A program made the translations under genes and the position numbers. DNA of 64,000 nt from Bordetella holmesii ATCC 51541. Lineage in GTDB: Bacteria; Pseudomonadota; Gammaproteobacteria; Burkholderiales; Burkholderiaceae_B. The stretch covers positions 620,001 through 684,000 of the forward strand of contig CP007494.1 of NCBI GenBank assembly GCA_000612485.1, read 5' to 3'. Positions 10,135 through 17,682 of the stretch are shown in pieces (positions within the stretch are counted from its first letter, which is position 1; each line of letters begins with the position of its first letter). A model generated the notes under the pieces. That model saw only the letters and a program-made list of their open reading frames with translations, was not told where the DNA came from and ran no database searches.

Positions 10135-10686
10135 GTGCCAACCGTGTTTCGTCGTTTCTTCATCGGGCTTATTCTTTGCCTGCCCGCCCTTTCCCACGCC
10201 TGTGACAGCTTGCCCTCCTGGGCGCAATCCGCCTGTCAGCGGCTGGACCAGATCTGGACTGAAGGCGGCGACGATCTGTATGTGTCGGGCTACGCCTGGC
10301 ATAACCGTTCGATGTACAGCGCCTCCAAGATCCGCTCCTTCAACGAAAAAGCCTGGGGTGGCGGCTGGGGGCGCAGTCTGTACGACGAAGACGGCGATTG
10401 GCAGGGCCTGTACGCCATGGCGTTTCTGGATTCGCATCGCAAGGTCGAGCCCATCGCGGGCTATGGCTTTCTGAAAATCGGCAAGGTCAGCGAAAACTTC
10501 CGCCTGGGCACGGGCTACACGGTTTTCATGACGGCACGCCACGACATCATGAGCTACGTGCCCTTCCCGGGGATTCTTCCTCTGGTGGGCGCCGGCTACA
10601 AAGATGCCATGCTCTACGCCACCTACATCCCCGGCGGCAAGGGCAATGGCAACGTCTTGTTCGTTTTCGGACGCTGGCACTTCTGA
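10135..10686 (+). CDS. pagP: Lipid A palmitoyltransferase PagP
   Basis: An outer-membrane beta-barrel enzyme that transfers palmitate from phospholipid to lipid A. A signal peptide (RRFFIGLILCLPALSHAC region) precedes the mature protein. The PagP core is visible in YVSGYAWHNRSMYS (catalytic His in WHNR), GGGWGRSLYDEDGDW and GYTVFMTARHD. No ATG is available. GTG at 10135 gives 183 residues and GTG at 10144 gives 180; I prefer the former but cannot decide. The 77 bases upstream are AT-rich and hold the promoter. In other Bordetella pagP is controlled by BvgAS; no BvgA site was identified here. Confidence 0.88.
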   Translation: MPTVFRRFFIGLILCLPALSHACDSLPSWAQSACQRLDQIWTEGGDDLYVSGYAWHNRSMYSASKIRSFNEKAWGGGWGRSLYDEDGDWQGLYAMAFLDSHRKVEPIAGYGFLKIGKVSENFRLGTGYTVFMTARHDIMSYVPFPGILPLVGAGYKDAMLYATYIPGGKGNGNVLFVFGRWHF

Positions 10687-10698
10687 GCCCCGGCTGGC

Positions 10699-11295
10699 TC
10701 AGCCTGCCGCCTGCACCAGCCGGCGCACCAGCGCGCCCAGCCGCCCATCGTCGATGCCGCTTTCGCGCAACGCCTGCTCCGTCTGCACCACATAATCCAG
10801 GCAACGCCCGGATTGCCCCACGGCGCGCCGTACCGAGTCCAGCAAGAGGTCTTCGGAGATGCCACGCGCATAATCGCCGCAACGGCGGTTGAGCAGAAAC
10901 ACCAGTCCGCGCACGGCGTGCGCGTCGGTTTCGCAACTCAGCCAGCGCGGGACATAGGCGCCGCGCGGCATCTCGCGCGCCCACAACATCTCGAACGTAT
11001 CGGCCACGTCGGCCGCGGCGATCCGATAGGCCACGCCGCGGCAACAGCCTCCACGATCCAGACCGAAAACCAGCCCGGGCAGGTCCGGCGAGCCGCGATG
11101 ATCATGCGACCATAAACAAAGCGAGCGGTGGTAGCCCCGGACCGTAGCCAGACGCCGCTCAACCCAGTTAAAGCTCGGTCGCCATATGAGCGATCCGTAG
11201 GCAAAGACCCAGAGATCTTCGGAGCGATTCCAGCCGCGCAGCAGATCGTCGACGGAAGCAGGTTCGGCGCAGAAGGCCGAGGGCGGGAACATCAT
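10699..11295 (-). CDS. Gamma-glutamylcyclotransferase, ChaC-like
   Basis: A 198-residue ChaC-family protein. Characterised members cleave glutathione to 5-oxoproline and Cys-Gly in the cytosol. The signature VFAYGSLIW lies at residues 30-38, followed by RGYHRSLCLWS and the conserved RGVAYRI strand. The acidic catalytic residue is probably the glutamate in FEMLWAREM. It converges on pagP with a 12-bp gap. Confidence 0.88.
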   Translation of the reverse strand: MMFPPSAFCAEPASVDDLLRGWNRSEDLWVFAYGSLIWRPSFNWVERRLATVRGYHRSLCLWSHDHRGSPDLPGLVFGLDRGGCCRGVAYRIAAADVADTFEMLWAREMPRGAYVPRWLSCETDAHAVRGLVFLLNRRCGDYARGISEDLLLDSVRRAVGQSGRCLDYVVQTEQALRESGIDDGRLGALVRRLVQAAG

Positions 11296-11339
11296 GGCGG
11301 GAAGTGCGTAGCGGCGGCAACCGGGTCAGAATGGGAGAT

Positions 11340-11402
11340 ATGCTAAGCCGGCACTGGCGCAAATGGATTGCCACCTGGGCACTGCGCAAACCATTGAAAT
11401 AA
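11340..11402 (+). CDS. Possible 20-residue cationic peptide
   Basis: An ATG at 11340 with GGGAG just upstream opens a 20-codon frame rich in Trp, Arg and Lys (starts MLSRHWRKWIATW) and ends in TAA. It lies in the gap between divergently placed genes. No homologue is recognised, and a frame this short may be chance. Confidence 0.15.
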   Translation: MLSRHWRKWIATWALRKPLK

Positions 11403-11455
11403 AAATCTCATCCGCGCGAGCCTTCCTGGCTGAAAAAAAATTCTCAAGCGCCCCT

Positions 11456-11929
11456 TCAGATGCCGGGCAGCGGCAGTTCGGTCGTGCTTTTTATGACTTC
11501 CATCGAGAAACTGGCGCTGACGTCGAGCAGATCCACGGCGTCGATCAGCCGGAGGTAAAAGCGGTCATAGGCGGCCATGTCTTCGACGACGACTTTGAGC
11601 AGATAGTCGATATCGCCCGCCATGCGATGAAACTCCACCACATTGGGCAGCGCCATCACCGCGCCGATCAAGGCCTGTGTCCATTTTGCGTTGTGCTGGC
11701 TGGTCTTGATGGTGACGAACACGGTGAGATTCAAACCCAGCGCGGCCGGATCCAGAAGAATGGCGTTGCGGGCGATGACGCCGTCGTCCTTGAGCTTCTG
11801 GATGCGCCGCCAGCAAGGGGTAACCGACAGATTCACCTGATCGGCGATCTCCGCCACCGAACGGGTGGCATCCTGTTGTAGCAAGCTCAGAATCTTGATG
11901 TCGGTCTGGTCCACTGCACCCTTTCCCAA
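11456..11929 (-). CDS. Lrp/AsnC-family transcriptional regulator
   Basis: A 157-residue Lrp/AsnC regulator. The N-terminal helix-turn-helix (about residues 8-60) contains DIKILSLLQQDATRSVAEIADQV and the recognition region SVTPCWRRIQKLKDDGVI. The C-terminal RAM ligand-binding domain follows, with VVEFHRMAGDIDYLLKVVV. Members typically sense amino acids. It is divergent from the damaged thiol-dioxygenase gene about 190 bp away, which may be a target. Confidence 0.9.
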   Translation of the reverse strand: MGKGAVDQTDIKILSLLQQDATRSVAEIADQVNLSVTPCWRRIQKLKDDGVIARNAILLDPAALGLNLTVFVTIKTSQHNAKWTQALIGAVMALPNVVEFHRMAGDIDYLLKVVVEDMAAYDRFYLRLIDAVDLLDVSASFSMEVIKSTTELPLPGI

Positions 11930-12117
11930 ATACTTTGCCGCCTGACCGGGCTATCAGCGCGCCCCGCGCACCGCACCCATCTTGCACGTTCCCCGCCGCC
12001 GAGTCCATCGGCACAAGCGCTCACCGGTCGCGCAGCGGGAAAAAATTTCTAAAAAAGTCGCTGCCCGGCCTGCAATTGGCAAAACCATACTCGGCCAGCC
12101 TGCCTAGGATAGAGGCC

Positions 12118-12708
12118 ATGCTGTCGTCCCCGTCCTATCCCATGCCTCAGACCCGCACCGCTTCGCCTCTAGGCGAACGCTGTCGTCTCGTCGACCTTGC
12201 CGCGCAAAAGGCCGCTGCCAGCCTGCTGGCCGAACTGGCCGAGGGCGTCGCGACAACCGATGGCATGTTGGCTCATCTGCCCATCGATTTGCGCCAGGGC
12301 CGGCCCGACAGCTATACCCGCCATATCGCCTATGCGGATCCGCATGGCCGCTACACCATCGCCTATCTCATCTGACGGCAAGGGCAGTTCAGCCCCGTAC
12401 ACGGCCACAAGACATGGTGTACCTACCGCGTGCTGCAAGGCCAGCTCAACGAACGGCACTTCCGTTGGGACGCCCGCAGCGGCCTGGCACAGCCTGCCGG
12501 CGGCAAACGCCGCCGCCCCGGCGAGATTGTCACGGCCATGCCTGGCCTGCAGCAGATCCATCAGTTGGGCAACGCCGACCCGCAGACCGCCATCTCGCTT
12601 CATATCTATGGCGTGCCGCAAGCGGACATCGCCACCGGCGTCAACATCACGGTGCCGCCGGCCGCGACTCAGCCCGACACCGAAGCGGCGATCAGTTCTC
12701 CAGACTGA
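12118..12708 (+). pseudogene. Cysteine dioxygenase / 3-mercaptopropionate dioxygenase-like, internal stop
   Basis: A cupin-fold thiol dioxygenase relative, 196 codons. The TGA at 12373-12375 sits where the family has Trp (context LI-stop-RQGQFSPVHGH), so a TGG-to-TGA change is the simplest explanation. The frame then stays open to 12708. The iron ligands would be His95 and His97 in VHGH and His162 in SLHIYG, all downstream of the stop, so the truncated product cannot bind iron. ATG at 12142 is an alternative start. The 3' end overlaps the convergent Bug-receptor gene by 17 bp. Confidence 0.8.
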
Positions 12709-13663
12709 TCTTGCTGTCCTTGATAAATGCATCCCAGCGCTCAAACTCACCCTTGACGTAGGCATCCAGGGCCGGCCCATCCGATCCCACCACCTCAAAG
12801 CCGGCTTCCTCCAGCTTGTGGCGGACCTCGCTGTCCTTGAGCACGGTCTGAAACGCCGTGGTCAGCGTCTTGATGACCGGCTCGGGCGTGCCGGCCGGTG
12901 CAAACATGCCACTCCACGAGTAAGCCACCAGGCCCGGAAAACCCGATTCGCCCAGCGTGGGGACGTCAGGTAAATCGGGCAGGCGCTTTTCACCGGCCAC
13001 GGCCAGCGGCTTGATCTTGCCCGCCTGGATCTGTCCGCGCAGGGCAGCAAAGCTCAGCCAGGTCATATCGGCCTGCCCGCCCACCACGGCCTGCACCGCC
13101 GGACCGGCGCCGCTATAGGGCACATGCAGCAAATCGACCTTGGAGCGCTGTTTGAGCTCCTCGGGCGCGAGGTGATTCAACGAACCCACGCCCGTGGAGG
13201 CGTAGTTGTATTTATTGGCGGGCTCTTTGCCGGCGACAGCCAGAAACTCCGCCAGGTTTTTCCCCGGCACCTTGGGGTTGGCACCGATGACCAGCGGAAA
13301 CCGCACCGTTTGACTGATGCCTTTGAAATCCTTGAAGGTGTCATAAGGCAGATTGTTGCGGACGGCGGGGTTGATGGCGTGATTATCAAAACTGACCAAC
13401 AGCGTGTTGCCGTCTGGCTCGGACCGCGCCACGAACGCCGAAGCGATCTGGCTGGCCGCACCCACGCGGTTTTCCACCACGACGGGGCGCCCGCCGAGTT
13501 CCTGCGACAGACGCGGCTGCATGATGCGCGCCAGAATATCCGTGCTGCCTCCCGGCGGGTAAGGTACGACGAGCACCAAAGGTCGCTCTGTGGCGGCCTG
13601 TGCGGCACCGAGCGCGAGCGCTGCAGCGGCGCATAGGCCCCGCATTATCTGCTTGAGCTTCAT
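12692..13663 (-). CDS. Bug-family tripartite tricarboxylate transporter substrate-binding protein
   Basis: A 323-residue periplasmic solute receptor of the Bug/TctC family, which is hugely expanded in Bordetella. A signal peptide ends near residue 23 (LALGAAQA), and the mature protein opens with the family signature VVPYPPGGSTDILAR. Downstream features include NYASTGVGSLNHL and DLLHVPYSGAGPAVQAVVGGQ. No TctA/TctB membrane genes are adjacent, so it is an orphan receptor. The substrate is unknown; Bug proteins bind organic acids. Confidence 0.92.
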   Translation of the reverse strand: MKLKQIMRGLCAAAALALGAAQAATERPLVLVVPYPPGGSTDILARIMQPRLSQELGGRPVVVENRVGAASQIASAFVARSEPDGNTLLVSFDNHAINPAVRNNLPYDTFKDFKGISQTVRFPLVIGANPKVPGKNLAEFLAVAGKEPANKYNYASTGVGSLNHLAPEELKQRSKVDLLHVPYSGAGPAVQAVVGGQADMTWLSFAALRGQIQAGKIKPLAVAGEKRLPDLPDVPTLGESGFPGLVAYSWSGMFAPAGTPEPVIKTLTTAFQTVLKDSEVRHKLEEAGFEVVGSDGPALDAYVKGEFERWDAFIKDSKISLEN

Positions 13664-13784
13664 TCTTCTTCCTTCAATCTGATCACGAGGCCTGCGCCCC
13701 GCCGCTTGCCCGCGGCGGCCACATCGTTGCCGGGGCTAGGACTAGAGCTAAGATGGTATAGCCAACAGGGGTCCAGGAGACTAT

Positions 13785-14201
13785 ATGCCCATTTCGATTT
13801 ATCAAGCTTCGGTGCCCGTTTTCGTGCGCGGCCTCAACACGCTGGTTGCGCTTCTGGACAAGGCCGAAGCCCATGCCCAGGCTGCCGGGCTGGATGCGGC
13901 CGCCCTCGTACAAGCCGGACTGGCCGACGATATGTACCCGCTGGCCGGGCAGATACAGCGGGCAAGCGACACCTCCAAATTCGCCGTCCAGCGACTGAGC
14001 GGCGTGGCCGCCCCCAGCTTTGCTGACACCGAAACCACATTGGACGCGCTGCGCACACGCATTGCCGACACCATCCGCTACATCAAGAGCGTCGCGCCAG
14101 AGAAGTTCGATGGCGCCGAAGGCCGGACCATCACCATCAAACTAGGCGCATTGCAGCCCAGCTTCAATGGCACGTCTTATCTGTTTACCTTTGCGCTACC
14201 C
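13785..14201 (+). pseudogene. DUF1993 family protein, truncated by two insertion sequences
   Basis: The first 139 codons of a DUF1993-family protein (normally about 170 residues, function unknown) starting MPISIYQASVPVF. Coding continuity stops at 14201, where an IS3-family element enters and gives a stop at 14204. The 4-bp duplication ACCC appears at 14198-14201 and 15401-15404. After that element the reading resumes for three codons (Asn-Phe-Tyr, 15405-15413), exactly what the family has after Leu-Pro, before the IS1001-like element begins. The rest of the gene is not found on the far side. Confidence 0.85.
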
Positions 14202-14217
14202 TGACCTGCCCCCAGAT

Positions 14218-15263
14218 TTAGTACGGCACCGACATAGAGCCCAGGGGTAAAAGACCTTCTTTCTGATGAGCCTGCACGAATTGCGCCGGCGTTAAATATC
14301 CGAGCGCGCTGTGAGGCCGATCGGTGTTGTACTCGACTCGCCAGTTTTCGATCAAGCTTTTAGCCTGTCGCAGGGACAAGAACCAGTGCTCGTTAAGGCA
14401 TTCGTCGCGGAACTTGCCGTTGAAACTTTCGATATAAGCGTTCTCCACCGGCTTACCCGGCCGAATAAACGACAGCTTTACGCCTGCTTGGTAGGCCCCC
14501 AGGCGTCCAAGGCTCTTCCGGCGAACTCTGGCCCGTTGTCCACGGTAATAGATCGCGGCAGGCCACGCATCTCCGCCAGCCGTTGCAGCACCATGGCAAC
14601 ACGCAGTCCCGGCAACGACGTATCGACCTCGATGGCCAGGCATTCGTGAGTGTAGTCATCGACGATAGTCAAACAGCGGAATCGGCGGCCATAGGCTAGG
14701 CCGTCGGCCACAAAGTCCATTGACCAACTCTGATTCGGCGCGATTGCCGCTGGGCGAACCACGCGCTCGGTCGCCGCGATTCGCTTACGCTTTCGTTTTC
14801 GCACGCTTAACCCTGCCAGACTGTACAGCCGCCAGATTCGCTTGTGATTTGCTTGCCAGCCTTCGCGACGTAAGAGCACATGGATCCTCCGATAGCCGTA
14901 GCGTCGTTTCGCCACTGCCATCTCTTTCATGCGCTCGGTCAGCGCAGCATCGCCTGAGCGTGTGCTCTCGTAGGCAAACAGCGACCGCGAAATTCCTACC
15001 AGCCCACAGGCCCGGGTAACACCCATGCTGCGCTCGGTCATTAATGTCCTGACCGCCTCGCGTTTGGCCTGCGGGCTGACTACTTTCGGCTTAGCAGATC
15101 CTGAAGCGCCGCCTTGTCCAGCATCGACTCGGCCAACAGCTTCTTGAGCTTGTTGTTCTCCTGCTCCAGCTCCTTGAGCCTCTGAGCGTCCGACACCGTC
15201 ATGCCACCGAACTTCGCCTTCCAGTTGTAGTACGTTGCCTCGGAGATTCCGTGCTTGCGGCAC
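14218..15263 (-). pseudogene. IS3-family transposase OrfB, copy 1, frameshifted
   Basis: The catalytic half of the transposase. Starting after a -1 frameshift from OrfA, it reads through the rve integrase core with the first Asp (SMDFVADG) and second Asp (TVDNGPEF). The reading frame is lost at the CCCCC tract 14496-14500. The segment with the catalytic Glu (AYIESFNGKFRDE) lies in another frame. Copy 2 is intact, so this copy is probably non-autonomous. It also has His where copy 2 has Arg in DDYT(R/H)ECLAIE. Confidence 0.9.
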
Positions 15264-15346
15264 AACTCTGCGGGCTTGGCACCTGCATCGGCTTCCTTGA
15301 GCACGCCGATGATTTGCTCTTCCGTAAATCGTTTCTTCATTGCCAT
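15080..15346 (-). CDS. IS3-family transposase OrfA, copy 1
   Basis: An 88-residue helix-turn-helix protein (KPAELCRKHGISEATYYNW) with a leucine-zipper-like C-terminus (KELEQENNKLKKLL). It ends in ...LLSRK with CGA AAG TAG, and orfB lies in the -1 frame, so the full transposase is expected from programmed slippage near this AAAG. Identical in sequence to the copy-2 OrfA. Confidence 0.93.
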   Translation of the reverse strand: MAMKKRFTEEQIIGVLKEADAGAKPAELCRKHGISEATYYNWKAKFGGMTVSDAQRLKELEQENNKLKKLLAESMLDKAALQDLLSRK

Positions 15347-15458
15347 TCCTTTGGGAACGGACTCTACATCGATTTCGTACTAATCACGGGGAGCAGGTCA
15401 ACCCAATTTTTATGGTTCATCGCGGAATAGCGTGGAGCCGTGCTTGATTGCCGTTACG

Positions 15459-15486
15459 CTTGATCCTTGATTTTTCAAGGATCAAG
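15459..15486. promoter_or_regulatory. Hairpin upstream of the IS1001-like transposase, copy 1
   Basis: CTTGATCCTTG and CAAGGATCAAG form a perfect 11-bp stem around ATTTTT, lying between the left inverted repeat and the transposase ATG at 15496. The same hairpin occurs in copy 2 at 34020-34047. Its 3' arm lies where the ribosome-binding site should be, so read-through transcripts from outside could fold and hide it. Confidence 0.5.
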
Positions 15487-15495
15487 GCCGGGATC

Positions 15496-16716
15496 ATGCT
15501 GGACCGCAAGACGATCGAGAGGTTGGGTGGGTGGGAAGGTTATCGGGTGGAGCGGGTCGTGTGGCCTGAAGGTGAGAGCCGGACGGTCACGATTTACCTG
15601 AAGCCTTCAGCGCGAACGATGCACTGCGAGCACTGCGGCAACCGATGTCGGCAGGTGCATGAGACGACCACGCGCCGGGTGCGGGATCTGCCGCTAATGG
15701 CGCTGCGAGTGACGCTGGTAGTGCCGCGTCGGCGGGTCTGGTGCGAGCAGTGCGGTGGACCGCATCTGGAGAGGCTGAGCTGGCTGGGCCGTTACCAGCG
15801 AGTGACCGACCGGCTGGCCGAGGCGGTCAGCCAGTTGCTTGAGTCCAGCAACATTCTGGCCGTGGCGCGCTTCTTCCAACTGGGTTGGCACACGGTCAAG
15901 GCGCTGGACAAGGCCCTGCTGCGACGGGCGATCCAAGAGCCGGACTGGAGCCAGATCCACTACCTAGCGATGGACGAGTTCGCTCTACACAAGGGCCATC
16001 GTTATGCCACGGTCGTTGTCGATCCGATCCGCCGTCAGGTGCTATGGATCGGTGATGGCCGCTCGCGCGAGACGGCCAGAGCCTTCTTCGAACAACTGCC
16101 AACAGGAGTTGCCCAGCAGATCCGGGCCGTAGCGATCGACATGACGACGGCCTATGAGCTGGAGATCCAGGCCAACTGCCCCAACGCCGAGATCGTCTAC
16201 GACCTGTTCCACGTCGTGGCCAAGTACGGCCGTGAAGTGATAGACCGGGTGCGTGTAGACCAAGCGAACCAGTTGCGGCACGACAAGCCGGCCCGCCGGG
16301 TGATCAAGTCCAGTCGCTGGCTACTGCTGCGCAATCGCAAAAACCTCGATCCGTGCCAATCGGTAAAGTTGGACGAGTTGCTCCAGGCCAACCAGCCCTT
16401 GCTCACCGCTTATCTGATGCGCGATGAGCTCAAACAGCTGTGGTTCTACCAACACCCCGGCTACGCCCGCCAGGCATGGGATCACTGGCTGCAACAGGCT
16501 CAGGGCAGCGGCATCGCCGCCTTGGCTCACTTCGCGCTCAAGCTAAAAGCCTATCTGCACGGGATTCTGTCTCGCTGTCGCCACCGGCTCAACACCAGCA
16601 TCGTCGAGGGCATCAACAACACCATCAAAGTCATCAAGCGCCGCGCCTACGGCTACCGCGATCAGGAGTACTTCTTCCTCAAGATCCGGTCTGCATTCCC
16701 CGGTATTCCTCGATGA
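15496..16716 (+). CDS. ISL3-family transposase (IS1001-like), copy 1
   Basis: A 406-residue transposase starting MLDRKTIERL. An N-terminal zinc-binding region (CEHCGNRC, then CEQCGGPH) precedes a helix-turn-helix and the ISL3 DDE core, with LAMDEFALHKGHRYATVV and AVAIDMTTAYE carrying acidic residues and SIVEGINNTIKVIKRRAYGY near the C-terminus carrying the Glu. The frame is intact. It differs from copy 2 at residue 12 or nearby (Gly here, Asp there). Confidence 0.95.
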   Translation: MLDRKTIERLGGWEGYRVERVVWPEGESRTVTIYLKPSARTMHCEHCGNRCRQVHETTTRRVRDLPLMALRVTLVVPRRRVWCEQCGGPHLERLSWLGRYQRVTDRLAEAVSQLLESSNILAVARFFQLGWHTVKALDKALLRRAIQEPDWSQIHYLAMDEFALHKGHRYATVVVDPIRRQVLWIGDGRSRETARAFFEQLPTGVAQQIRAVAIDMTTAYELEIQANCPNAEIVYDLFHVVAKYGREVIDRVRVDQANQLRHDKPARRVIKSSRWLLLRNRKNLDPCQSVKLDELLQANQPLLTAYLMRDELKQLWFYQHPGYARQAWDHWLQQAQGSGIAALAHFALKLKAYLHGILSRCRHRLNTSIVEGINNTIKVIKRRAYGYRDQEYFFLKIRSAFPGIPR

Positions 16717-16735
16717 ACCATTTTTTGATGGGCGG

Positions 16736-16772
16736 AAACCACATCGGCGCCCGAGGGCGCCGATGTGGTTTT
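16736..16772 (-). terminator. Stem-loop downstream of hflC
   Basis: AAACCACATCGGCGCC and its complement form a near-perfect stem of about 16 bp with a tiny loop, four bases past the hflC stop. The T-run in the hflC direction is short (TTT), so it may terminate weakly. It sits 16 bp from the IS1001-like end. Confidence 0.6.
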
Positions 16773-16777
16773 CACGA

Positions 16778-17665
16778 TTACTTGGCCGTTGCGGGCTGGC
16801 CTTGCGGCCCTTTCAAGAAACGGAAGAAGTCCGAAGAGGGGTCTACCAGCAACACATCGCTTGGCTTGGAGAACGCCGCGCGATAGCCTTCAAGGCTCTT
16901 GTAGTACTGATAGAAATCGGGGTTCTTGCTGTAGGCGTCGCTATAGATCGCGCTGGCCTGAGCATCTCCCTGCCCCATGACACCCTGGGCCTTGGCATAC
17001 GCCTCAGCCACGATGACTTCGCGCTGACGATCCGCCTCGGCGCGGATGCGCTCGCTTTCCGCTGCACCGATGGAGCGCAGTTCGTTGGCTACCCGGGTCC
17101 GCTCGGCTTCCATGCGGCGATATACCGACTCGGAAATCTCGGGTGCGAACTCGATACGGCGCAGGCGCACGTCGACGATGTGCACACCCAGCGGCTCGGC
17201 GCGCTTGGCCACGTTAGCCAGGATCTCGGACATGATTTTATCGCGCTCAGTCGAGACCACATCCTTGACCGTGCGCACGTTGACCGAGGCGTTGAGCGCA
17301 TCACGGATTTGCGCCTGCAGACGCTCCTGAGCGGCGCGCTCATTGCCTCCGAAGGTCACGTAGAACAGACGCGGATCAGCAATACGCCATTTGACGTAGG
17401 AGTCGATCAGCAGGTTCTTCTTTTCGGAAGTCTGGATGCGCTCGGCATCGCTCGACTCAATCGTCAGGATGCGCTTGTCCAAGGTGACGATATTCTGAAA
17501 CGGCGGGGGGGCCTTGAAATACAGACCCGGCTCGCTGATGACCTTGCGGACCTCACCCAAGGTGAACTGCAAGGCGTAATCGCGTTCGCGTACGACGAAA
17601 ACGCAAGATGACAAGACGGCCAGAATGATGAGAAGGCCGACCAGGTAGGGCATGAAACGTTGCAT
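16778..17665 (-). CDS. hflC: Protease modulator HflC
   Basis: A 295-residue SPFH/Band-7 protein that with HflK forms a periplasm-facing cage around FtsH in the inner membrane. One N-terminal transmembrane helix (about residues 5-25, LVGLLIILAVLSSCVFVV) is followed by VRERDYALQFTLGEVRKV and the long charged helix with EADRQREVIVAEAYAKAQ. It follows hflK by 17 bp in a leftward operon. hisZ and purA, which follow hflC in many betaproteobacteria, are absent here; the IS1001-like element lies there instead. Confidence 0.95.
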   Translation of the reverse strand: MQRFMPYLVGLLIILAVLSSCVFVVRERDYALQFTLGEVRKVISEPGLYFKAPPPFQNIVTLDKRILTIESSDAERIQTSEKKNLLIDSYVKWRIADPRLFYVTFGGNERAAQERLQAQIRDALNASVNVRTVKDVVSTERDKIMSEILANVAKRAEPLGVHIVDVRLRRIEFAPEISESVYRRMEAERTRVANELRSIGAAESERIRAEADRQREVIVAEAYAKAQGVMGQGDAQASAIYSDAYSKNPDFYQYYKSLEGYRAAFSKPSDVLLVDPSSDFFRFLKGPQGQPATAK

Positions 17666-17682
17666 GATCTGGACTCCTCCGG

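Larger units (their letters stand above)
14202..15400 (-). mobile_element. IS3-family (IS407-group-like) insertion sequence, copy 1
   Basis: A 1199-bp element with terminal inverted repeats TGACCTGCCCCCAG (left) and TGACCTGCTCCCCG (right, reverse complement), flanked by the 4-bp direct repeat ACCC. The ends and 4-bp duplication are those of the IS407 group. It carries orfA and orfB on the minus strand. It is two bases longer than copy 2 at 47254-48450 because a CCC tract is CCCCC here (14496-14500), which breaks orfB. Confidence 0.95.
15414..16719 (+). mobile_element. ISL3-family IS1001-like element, copy 1
   Basis: A 1306-bp element beginning GGTTCATCGCGGAATA and ending in the complement of GGTTCATCGAGGAATA. 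Length, ends and a 406-codon transposase match IS1001 of Bordetella. The 8-bp flanks ATTTTTAT (15406-15413) and ATTTTTTG (16720-16727) are not identical. Left and right flanks belong to unrelated loci (DUF1993 gene and hflC downstream), so this copy probably marks a recombination or deletion junction. Confidence 0.93.

Noticed and set aside
15060..15110. Frame change between orfA and orfB of the IS3-family elements as a mutation
   Set aside because: This -1 arrangement is normal programmed frameshifting in IS3-family elements; only the 14496-14500 change in copy 1 is a lesion.
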